A stretch of DNA of 64,000 nt from an uncultured Prevotella sp. (GTDB taxonomy: Bacteria; Bacteroidota; Bacteroidia; Bacteroidales; Bacteroidaceae). The notes under the pieces are model-generated. The model was given only the letters and a program-made list of their open reading frames with translations, did no database searches and had not been told where the DNA came from. Below, in pieces: positions 45,098-52,457 of the stretch (positions are counted from its first letter, which is position 1; each line of letters opens with the position of its first letter). Where the stretch lies: NCBI GenBank assembly GCA_900772835.1, contig CAAGSA010000037.1, positions 7,218 to 71,217 on the forward strand. The letters run 5' to 3'. The position numbers were made by a program, and so were the translations under genes.

Positions 45098-45540
45098 TTT
45101 AACACGAATGCGACGCGCAAGTGTTAAAATTGCGGCTGCCCGACGCTCTGAGAATCGAATGTTTTGAAGTTTCAGAAAAATTGTGCGCAAAAATCGAAAT
45201 TTTCGAAGGCTTGTGCAACGTGTTGTTTTTCAGTGTGTTATGCTTTTCGGTGTTTTGATAAACCACGAAAAGTGCGGTCATTCATATCGAACGCTTTAAC
45301 CGTTCGATATGAATGACTGAAGAGTTTGTGATGAAAAACATCGGGTACATACCGTTTTCAAGGCGGATTTTGGGTGATTTCGTCAACCGGAACGCTACAT
45401 TCGGTAAAATCGTCAGCTAAGAAAACTCTTGGCAAAGCAGCCAACCGTATGGAACGGGCGATAACGGTAAAGAATAATGTAAAGAATTTTGTTTTACACG
45501 TGTTAAATTTCTTGTGTTTAGATGTGAAAGAGTGTTAAAT
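45098..45540 (+). repeat. Dispersed intergenic element, copy B
   Basis: Relative of 6433-6873 with the same order and spacing of conserved blocks: GACGCTCTGAGAATCG (45142-45157), CTTTAACCGTTC (45294-45305), AGTTTGTGATGAAAA (45323-45337), GCTACATT (45394-45401) and AATGTAAAGAATTTTGTTTT (45476-45495). In this copy CTTTAACC lies in the loop of a perfect 16-base hairpin, TCATTCATATCGAACG / CGTTCGATATGAATGA (45278-45316). A frame at 45121 runs through the first half in register with the weak frame in copy A, but it ends early and has poor codon quality. The element fills most of the gene-free stretch 45066-45729. Confidence 0.75.
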
Positions 45541-45729
45541 CTGTGGTATGTCAAGGCATTTCTGAAAGGCATTTCTGCAAGCCATCGCGTTGTCTATGGT
45601 AAAGATTTTCTGTCCTATGCTGACATTAATTGGGACACTTTTCCCCTCTATATATAAAAAGGCGTAAAAGAGAGAGAGTAATAGAACTTAGAAGTTGTGC
45701 CCGACACGAATCCAGAGGGCATAGAAAAA

Positions 45730-46278
45730 ATGTTGGTAATTCATCCAAAGGACAGAACGACCGCAGTGCTCCGGCTTCTCTACGAGGGACTTGGAGTGCG
45801 GACGGCATCGCGGAATTATTCCAATCGCGAGATGGGGCATCTGCTGCACCATACCCCCGCCGGCGAACGTATAATGCTGCTCGGCCACGGTTCGGAAAAA
45901 GGACTGTTCTATCGTGAAGACGACACGAAGAGCGAGTTCGACAAAATCATCGTGGGCCATCCGCAGGGCTATCTGCTGCGCAGGCATGGCGGCAACATCA
46001 TCGGCATCTGGTGCCATGCCGTGGATTTTGCCAGGCGCGAAGGGCTGCACGGCTTGTTCTCGGGAATGATTGTCTCCGAGCAGGACGAGGCAGCGGAGTA
46101 TGGCATCGCCACAGACAGAGAGAGTATGGATTATGCAAACCGCACCATGTTCACCCTGCTCAGGACACTCCTTGACCGTGCCGTGCCTCTGCACGAAATC
46201 CCCGGATGCCTGAAGGCAATGGACAACATACGTAGCGAGTTGTCGCGCTTCAACTACAAGAGTTTCTACTGCCTGTAG
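45730..46278 (+). CDS. Unknown protein with clan CD (caspase/CHAT-like) His-Gly...Cys pattern
   Basis: 182 residues from the ATG at 45730; a GTG at 45697 is possible. The family is not named in my memory. The sequence shows a beta-strand-like run ending in His-Gly (RIMLLGHGSEKGLF, His53) and, 42 residues later, a second hydrophobic strand ending in Cys (NIIGIWCHA, Cys95). This is the arrangement of the catalytic His and Cys in clan CD peptidases such as caspases and CHAT proteases. The later GLFSGMIVSEQDEAAEYGI looks conserved. It could also be a non-peptidase. No signal or membrane segment. It lies 296 bases upstream of the dynamin cluster on the same strand, but a separate promoter lies between. 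Confidence 0.55.
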   Translation: MLVIHPKDRTTAVLRLLYEGLGVRTASRNYSNREMGHLLHHTPAGERIMLLGHGSEKGLFYREDDTKSEFDKIIVGHPQGYLLRRHGGNIIGIWCHAVDFARREGLHGLFSGMIVSEQDEAAEYGIATDRESMDYANRTMFTLLRTLLDRAVPLHEIPGCLKAMDNIRSELSRFNYKSFYCL

Positions 46279-46436
46279 TGGCGCAGAAGTCCCACATTGC
46301 GCGGCAATTATGGCATAGTGGCAGGAGCAGAATGAAGGAAAGATACGAAACTGTCGGAAAAAACACACTTCTGATGTCATTTCTGTAGCATTTTGCAGCT
46401 GTTTTCAAAAAAAACATTCAATTTTAGCAGAAAAAA

Positions 46437-46468
46437 TTTCAGAGAAAAAATTATTATTCGTACTTTTG
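46437..46468 (+). promoter_or_regulatory. Promoter for the AAA+/dynamin-like cluster
   Basis: TACTTTTG at 46461-46468 fits TAnnTTTG. TTTC at 46437-46440 is a one-off -33 match at a spacing of 20. It is the only good promoter seen before the seven-gene cluster. Confidence 0.6.
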
Positions 46469-46574
46469 TGATTGATATCATTGTTAACAAACTAATAACG
46501 AGCACTACTGCAATGCAAACTGTTGCAGCAGACTGGATCAAAGTCCGGCACCAAACTCATAAATCGAAACCAGT

Positions 46575-47918
46575 ATGACACAAGAGGCTTTAAACCAGAT
46601 ATGGCAGGCAATGAAAAACGGCGACCCCATGGCAGAAATGCTGCTGGGGGTGATGGCTCTTGAGGGGGATATCATCAAGCAGGATATGACCTTTGCCGTC
46701 GACTGCCTGCGCAGGCAGGCTTCCTACAATCTGCTCTGGGCACAAGAGATAATGCAGTATCTGCAGAACAATTCGCAGAATACGGCAATGAACTGCAGAG
46801 TGACCCGCTGCCTGCCCATGTCGCAGCCGGCATTGCAGCAGCTTGCCGACTACGGCAACAAAACCGCAAACATATATGCCTACACCATAGTGGGACTGCT
46901 CATGTATCGGGGCGAAATCGTGCCAAAGGCAGAGCAGAACGCCATGGCATTCCTGCAGGCAGCCGCCAAGGGGAAATGCGTATGGGCGCAGGAGCTGTTG
47001 CGCGACATCGAGGAGAACCGCCAGGCTCCGGTCACGGATTTCAGCAAGGCAGGCAGCAGCCAATCCACCGGCAGTACAGCCCCACAGCAGCCGTCGGCGC
47101 CAGCTGCGCCCGGCACGGACAACGACTATATGGGCGAGCTGGAAGGAATGATAGGCTTGGGGAGAGTGAAGCAGGAAGTGGCGTCGCTCAGAAACTTTGT
47201 CATCGTGCAGAAGCAGCGCGAGCAGAACGGGCTGAAAGGGATAAAGGTGTCATACCACTGCGTCTTTTCCGGCAGTCCGGGTACGGGCAAAACCACAGTG
47301 GCGCGCATCGTGGCAGGCATATACAAGGATCTGGGCATTCTGAAGAAAGGGCATCTGGTGGAAGTGCAGCGCTCCGACCTCGTGGCAGAATATGTGGGAC
47401 AGACAGCCACCAAGACAAATGCCAAAATCGACGAGGCGCTCGACGGAGTGCTGTTCATCGACGAGGCATACACCCTGGCAGAAGGCGGACAGGGGGATTT
47501 CGGACAGGAGGCAATCAACACCTTGCTCAAACGGATGGAAGACGACCGCGACCGCCTTGTGGTAATCCTTGCAGGCTACAGCAACGAGATAAAGAAGTTC
47601 ATCGACTCCAATCCCGGACTCGAATCGCGCTTCAACCGGTATATCCATTTTGACGACTACACCCGGGAGGAACTGCTCAACATCTTCGTGTTCAATCTGA
47701 ACAAGGCACAATACACCATCACCAGAGATGCATACCACCGGGTGGAACAGCTTGTGGCAGCCGCGGTGGAACACAAGAACGAGAGATTCGGCAACGCGCG
47801 GTTCATACGCAACCTCTTCGAAAAGATAATACAGCGGCAGTCTGACCGGCTGGCACGCATCCCGGCCCCAACCCGGGAACAGCTAAGCGCCATAACAGCA
47901 GAAGACATAAATATATGA
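46575..47918 (+). CDS. CbxX/SpoVK-type AAA+ ATPase with N-terminal Sel1-like repeats
   Basis: 447 residues. Residues about 1-145 are helical with Sel1-like units (ADYGNKTANIYAYTIVGLLMYRG ... AMAFLQAAAKGKCVWAQELL), an adaptor-type protein-binding fold. A low-complexity Ser/Ala/Pro linker (155-182) leads to an AAA+ module of the CbbX/SpoVK class: GLGRVKQEV, Walker A GSPGTGKT (233-240), pore-loop region DLVAEYVGQTATKT, Walker B VLFIDEAYTL (292-301), and SRFNRYIHF with the arginine-finger type residues (351-359), then sensor 2 GNARFIRNLFEK. Such proteins remodel other proteins. The stop overlaps the start of the metallopeptidase gene by 4 bases, so the two are translationally coupled. Confidence 0.85.
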   Translation: MTQEALNQIWQAMKNGDPMAEMLLGVMALEGDIIKQDMTFAVDCLRRQASYNLLWAQEIMQYLQNNSQNTAMNCRVTRCLPMSQPALQQLADYGNKTANIYAYTIVGLLMYRGEIVPKAEQNAMAFLQAAAKGKCVWAQELLRDIEENRQAPVTDFSKAGSSQSTGSTAPQQPSAPAAPGTDNDYMGELEGMIGLGRVKQEVASLRNFVIVQKQREQNGLKGIKVSYHCVFSGSPGTGKTTVARIVAGIYKDLGILKKGHLVEVQRSDLVAEYVGQTATKTNAKIDEALDGVLFIDEAYTLAEGGQGDFGQEAINTLLKRMEDDRDRLVVILAGYSNEIKKFIDSNPGLESRFNRYIHFDDYTREELLNIFVFNLNKAQYTITRDAYHRVEQLVAAAVEHKNERFGNARFIRNLFEKIIQRQSDRLARIPAPTREQLSAITAEDINI

Positions 47919-48574
47919 ATACTATGAACAATGATTTTATAAACAGAATTTCGGCAAAGCGCTTCCCCATATTCGAACTCTTCAAGTACGGCGTGACAGA
48001 GCAGGACTGCATAAACGAGATAAAGGCGGCATGCGCATTCTTCGGGATGCCGATGCCGGCATCGATTGACAACCTCACGTATCTGCCGTACGGGCAGACC
48101 ATGTTCGTAAACAGAAATCGGGAGTCGTTCGCCGACGACATCCTGTGTTATGACCTTGCAGAATTGAAGCGGCTCGGAGTGACGGGCAAGCATGCCTTCA
48201 CGCTGATCATGACGCACGAAAACGCGCACCGCCTGATGCAGAACACACCGATAGAGGGTGTGAACAACGGACAGTGGGAGCAGGAGCTGATAGCCGACTT
48301 CTTCATGGGCGTGCGTGCCGGAATAGAAGGAATACCCCATTCCGCACTGGATGCCGTCAGGAGCGGACTGAAAGACACTCCGGGCGCAAAGACCCACCCC
48401 ACGGGAAAGCTGCGCAGCGACATCATCTCCTACGGATACACATGGGTGGGGAATATGGATCTCATCCATCACAAAAAGCGCACAATGCAGGAATACTACA
48501 ACATATTCATGGAATGGCTGCAGAAGCATAAAGGTGAAATAAGACAGGCACAGGTGCCGTTTTACGGATATTGA
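47915..48574 (+). CDS. Zinc metallopeptidase with HExxH and ExxAD motifs
   Basis: 219 residues, soluble, no signal peptide. The zinc site reads HENAH at 101-105 within LIMTHENAHRLM. A second motif follows at WEQELIADFFMGVRAG (121-136), similar to the ELxADxxAG motif that gives the third ligand in neutral zinc metallopeptidases of the YpfJ type. So it is probably an active gluzincin. Membership of a named family is not certain. It overlaps the AAA+ gene (ATGA), which suggests a two-part unfoldase-protease pair like FtsH split in two, but that is inference. The next gene follows 59 bases later. Confidence 0.7.
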   Translation: MNTMNNDFINRISAKRFPIFELFKYGVTEQDCINEIKAACAFFGMPMPASIDNLTYLPYGQTMFVNRNRESFADDILCYDLAELKRLGVTGKHAFTLIMTHENAHRLMQNTPIEGVNNGQWEQELIADFFMGVRAGIEGIPHSALDAVRSGLKDTPGAKTHPTGKLRSDIISYGYTWVGNMDLIHHKKRTMQEYYNIFMEWLQKHKGEIRQAQVPFYGY

Positions 48575-48633
48575 GATAAAATATCCACATATATATACAT
48601 CCACATAAAAAGTACATTTTAAATCCAACGGAT

Positions 48634-50274
48634 ATGAACGAATTGATCAATTTTCAGAAGAAGGCTGACGGGATTGCCGATTTCGTCAAGTCGTCAAGCT
48701 ATTTCAGTGAGACCCAGAAAGATGAGATAGAAAAGAAAGTGGCACAATTTGCCGATGACCTTCACACGATGGAATATATAAAGGTTCCGTTTGTGGGATT
48801 CTTCAATGCCGGCAAATCATCACTGCTCAACATCTTCACGCAGAAACCGGAGATGCTGCCAATCAACATAGTGCCGGAAACCGCTGTGGCATACGAAATA
48901 TATTATGGCGAGACAGAATGTGCATGCCTCTATCGCAATGATGTAAAAATAGACACAAAGCCGCTGGCCGACATCAGGCAGCTCGACACCATGCCCGGAG
49001 ACATAGTGAAAGTGTTCTGCAAGAGCGATACCGTCAAGGAATATCAGGAGAAAGGAATCATCCTGGTGGACATGCCCGGTCTGGGGTCCGGAATAGAACG
49101 CCACGATGCTGCCATCTTCAACTATATAAAGTCGGGCACAGCTTTCGTGCTTGTTGTAGACATAGAGCAGGGCATGCTCCGCAAGAGCACGCTCGCCTTC
49201 ACGGAGGAACTCAGTCGTTACGGAATGATGCCGGCAGTGATGGTTTCGAAAATAGACCAGAAACCGGAGCAGGAGATAAAAAATGTGGTGGAATACATCA
49301 CATACCAGATAAAGCGCTACAATAACAACCAAGAGCCGTACGTATCGACCGTGTGTGCGGTGAACAACAACATAAAGGGTCTGACCGACTATCTCCACAC
49401 GCTGAATGCAGAGGAGCTTATCGCCCGGAGAATCAATAAGAAGCTGGAGTATATTGCTGCATCAGCCATCGAATGCCTTGACGTGAAGATACAGCTCCGC
49501 AAGCAGGATATTGAAGACGTGGAAGGGAAACTGAAAAAGCTGGAGGAAGAAATAGCCAATGTCAAGGCAGAACTGCCGGCAGACGGCATTAAGGTGGATA
49601 CCCCGGAGGAATCCACACAAGACATCCTTGACAATGTCAAGACTGCGCTTTCAGCAAAGGCAGAAGACATAGCACAGATGATAATCGACAAAAGCGAAAC
49701 GGAAGAGATAAAGGCGGTTATAACGAGTGTGGTCAGAGCCGAAATTATCGCTTCTCTGAAAGAAGAGAGCGAACAGTATTCGACCGCTATCGGTAGCGTC
49801 GTGCAGGAGTCGGTGAAGAAGATAGCGGAAATCGAAGTGACGGCAGACTTCATGGACGGATTCAATGATATATACAATTTAGTATATAGCTACATCGATG
49901 GACTTCTTGACAACGGACATGTATGGGGCAAGATAGCCAAAGTGATACTGCCGTTCCTGCCTAATCTCATAAACTATCTCTTCGGCAAGAGCGATGAAGA
50001 AATCCTCGGCGAGGTGAAGAACAAGATAATTTCAATCGGCGCAACTCAGCTGGCGGAAGGACTGCGGCCTACGCTGCTCAATATGACACTGGAAAACCAG
50101 AAGAGGATTAAGGAAAAGATACATGAAGAAATCGTTGCCAAGATGGAGAAGGTGAAGGATGGTCTGCGTGAGAAAATCTCAGATGCAGGCAAATCAAAAG
50201 AAGTGGTTGAGAATGAACTTGCCGCTCTGAACGGAGCGGTGGAAGAGCTCAAGGCAATGGTTGCCGATGAATAA
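48634..50274 (+). CDS. Dynamin-like GTPase 1
   Basis: 546 residues. All G motifs of the dynamin superfamily are seen: G1 GFFNAGKSS (55-63), G2 Thr near VPETAV (83), G3 DMPGLG (146-151), G4 SKID (205-208). The rest is a long helical stalk with heptad-like charged segments (about 275-370, KLKKLEEEIANVKAEL) and a hydrophobic patch around ILPFLPNLINYLFG (about 440-455) that could contact membrane. Bacterial dynamin-like proteins bind and reshape membranes upon GTP hydrolysis. It is the first of three adjacent but clearly different members. Confidence 0.87.
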   Translation: MNELINFQKKADGIADFVKSSSYFSETQKDEIEKKVAQFADDLHTMEYIKVPFVGFFNAGKSSLLNIFTQKPEMLPINIVPETAVAYEIYYGETECACLYRNDVKIDTKPLADIRQLDTMPGDIVKVFCKSDTVKEYQEKGIILVDMPGLGSGIERHDAAIFNYIKSGTAFVLVVDIEQGMLRKSTLAFTEELSRYGMMPAVMVSKIDQKPEQEIKNVVEYITYQIKRYNNNQEPYVSTVCAVNNNIKGLTDYLHTLNAEELIARRINKKLEYIAASAIECLDVKIQLRKQDIEDVEGKLKKLEEEIANVKAELPADGIKVDTPEESTQDILDNVKTALSAKAEDIAQMIIDKSETEEIKAVITSVVRAEIIASLKEESEQYSTAIGSVVQESVKKIAEIEVTADFMDGFNDIYNLVYSYIDGLLDNGHVWGKIAKVILPFLPNLINYLFGKSDEEILGEVKNKIISIGATQLAEGLRPTLLNMTLENQKRIKEKIHEEIVAKMEKVKDGLREKISDAGKSKEVVENELAALNGAVEELKAMVADE

Positions 50275-50349
50275 CGATTAATACACGGTCGGGAATATGG
50301 AACATATGTATGTACCATATTCCTGGCCTTGCCAATAATGAATTGAACT

Positions 50350-52416
50350 ATGCCTGAACTTAAAATAAGCCCGTATACGAATCCGGAGAATGTAATGGAT
50401 CTGATGGCAAAGATATGCTCGGCACAGTCCGAAGCCGATTTGGGCATATTCTATGACCACTTGAACAAAGCATTCGACAAGCCGATAAGAGTTACCGGTA
50501 TCTCTCTGCGTGATTTTCTCAGGACAAACAGATACAGCCTGTTCGAAAAAGACTTCTTGTATCTGTTGAACAGGTTATGCAAGGAAATTGCCATGTCCAT
50601 ATCCGAACATCAGAACACGTTCCACACACAGGTCGTTGTGGCAGGAGGCTTCAGTGCCGGAAAGTCATCATTCCTCAATATGCTGACAAACTGTTCCGAT
50701 CTGTTGCCTACGGGAGTAGAGCCGGTGTCTGTCGTGAAGACATACCTGTACTGTTCGAGGGCGCACCAGCAGGTCAGGGTGAAAGGCGTAAACCTGAAAA
50801 ACATTCTCGTGAATCTCCCCACCGGAGTGTTGGAGGCTATCCAGCACGGGGAAGAGTCGAATGTGTATCTCGCATCGGTATTGGAAAAGCTGTTCGTTGA
50901 GATACCGTCTGAAAATCTTGACGGACTTGTTTTCATCGACACTCCGGGATATAACAATAGCGACAAGGTAAATTCCTTCAGCGGCAAAAGCGATAAGGAA
51001 GTGGCAGCGGAAGCACTGGGAGAAGGCAATGTGCTATTCTGGATTATCGACAGTAATAATGGGACTATTACGAAAGATGATATAGACGTTATCAAAAGAT
51101 TCAAAGGCAAAAAGCTCATAATCTTCAACAAAGCCGACAATGTGGGCATAGATGTTTCAAAGGATAATGTTGATGCAGCAGCACGTTTGGTGGCCAAGGA
51201 AATGAATGCCGACGATGTAATCGACATCATAGCCTACTCGGTATTGGACAAAAAAATATATTATTCAAAGAAAAAGAGAAAAAAGCTTGACAGCATAATA
51301 AAGGCTGTGAGATGTTCTGGCTGCGGAACCACAAAATTATGTATGCTCACTGATACTGTTGAAAAACTGTTCGACAGGGAATTGGAAGCCTGCCGTGCGG
51401 ATATAGAAAGCATAAAGGGGAAATACATAGGCATAGTTGAAAAAAAGGAGGAATTGTATAAGACTTTCCTGCAAGCCAAAAAAGACAAGGAGGACTTGAT
51501 GCTGGCGCTGGAACAAGTTCTGATTGATAATTACAACGGTATGGCAGATACTGTTGACAAGTATGAGTATTGTTCGGATGAATTAAAAAAAACATTTGCC
51601 AATTTATATGACGGTGTCGTGTCGTATTATAATAATTGCAGCTATTTCAACAAGTCTAAAAATCTTTTGAATGTAATAAATAATGCTGGGGATTCATCCA
51701 GGTATGTCTCTGCGAAATACAATGGAATAAATAAATACTGTCCGTATTCCGAAGATTTCAGGGAAAAGCTGATAAAGTATGTGGAGAAGAGCGAGGATGA
51801 TGCTATCAGGTTCAGGCAGGATGTTTATGATAGGGTCTGCGAACTGTGCAAGAAAGAACTGGAAAGGAAACAGAATAAGGAAAGAGCCATCAATGCCATA
51901 TCCGAATATAAGACCATATTTATGGCGGAACTGAAAAGCGGCATAAACGACTACAGGGCACATGTGAAAGCCGCAGATACGAAGAATGGAAATGATTCGG
52001 GCATGAACATATTCGAGAGCATACTCAATGATGACTACAAGGCTTTCCTGCACTGTTTTGAAAAAGGCGTCAACACATCGCTGTGCAACACCGATGGCTA
52101 TTCGCCTCTAACCCTGGCCGCCTCTATGGGCAACAACCAGATGGTGAAATTCATGCTCGCAAACGGCTTTGATGCCGAAGCGTATGACGGGAGAGGGTAT
52201 AACGTGCTGCAGACTGCCGTTGAATGCCAGTATAAGGATATATGTGAAATAGTTCTCGAATACTCCAAGTCTGCGCTGTTCACACAAACCAGATCCGGCG
52301 AATCCGTGGAATGCCTTGCCGGCAGGAACAAGGAAAAATTCTACGAATGGATAAAGGAAAAAATCAATGAGACCGGTATGAATGAAGACGATGCGGATGA
52401 TGATATTATCATCTGA
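50350..52416 (+). CDS. Dynamin-like GTPase 2 with C-terminal ankyrin repeats
   Basis: 688 residues. G1 GGFSAGKSS (99-107), G3 DTPGYNNS (197-204), G4 NKAD (260-263). A long N-terminal helical part precedes the GTPase (about 1-90). The middle stalk (about 330-540) is helical and Lys/Glu rich. The last 120 residues contain about two to three ankyrin repeats (NIFESILNDDYKAFLHCFEKG; NTDGYSPLTLAASMGNNQMVKFMLANG; DGRGYNVLQTAVECQYKDICEIVLE). Ankyrin fusions to bacterial dynamins are unusual to me and imply a protein partner. DNA between about 51240 and 51720 is noticeably AT-rich compared with the rest of the window. Confidence 0.85.
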   Translation: MPELKISPYTNPENVMDLMAKICSAQSEADLGIFYDHLNKAFDKPIRVTGISLRDFLRTNRYSLFEKDFLYLLNRLCKEIAMSISEHQNTFHTQVVVAGGFSAGKSSFLNMLTNCSDLLPTGVEPVSVVKTYLYCSRAHQQVRVKGVNLKNILVNLPTGVLEAIQHGEESNVYLASVLEKLFVEIPSENLDGLVFIDTPGYNNSDKVNSFSGKSDKEVAAEALGEGNVLFWIIDSNNGTITKDDIDVIKRFKGKKLIIFNKADNVGIDVSKDNVDAAARLVAKEMNADDVIDIIAYSVLDKKIYYSKKKRKKLDSIIKAVRCSGCGTTKLCMLTDTVEKLFDRELEACRADIESIKGKYIGIVEKKEELYKTFLQAKKDKEDLMLALEQVLIDNYNGMADTVDKYEYCSDELKKTFANLYDGVVSYYNNCSYFNKSKNLLNVINNAGDSSRYVSAKYNGINKYCPYSEDFREKLIKYVEKSEDDAIRFRQDVYDRVCELCKKELERKQNKERAINAISEYKTIFMAELKSGINDYRAHVKAADTKNGNDSGMNIFESILNDDYKAFLHCFEKGVNTSLCNTDGYSPLTLAASMGNNQMVKFMLANGFDAEAYDGRGYNVLQTAVECQYKDICEIVLEYSKSALFTQTRSGESVECLAGRNKEKFYEWIKEKINETGMNEDDADDDIII

Positions 52417-52457
52417 CAGTTTTCACAGATAACCCCATTCAATAAAAAAAGGAAAAT

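Noticed and set aside
45099..45281. Small frames on both strands of the dispersed element
   Set aside because: The frames in the two copies do not stay aligned as proteins to the end, and codon quality is poor. The conserved block spacing is better explained by a non-coding element.
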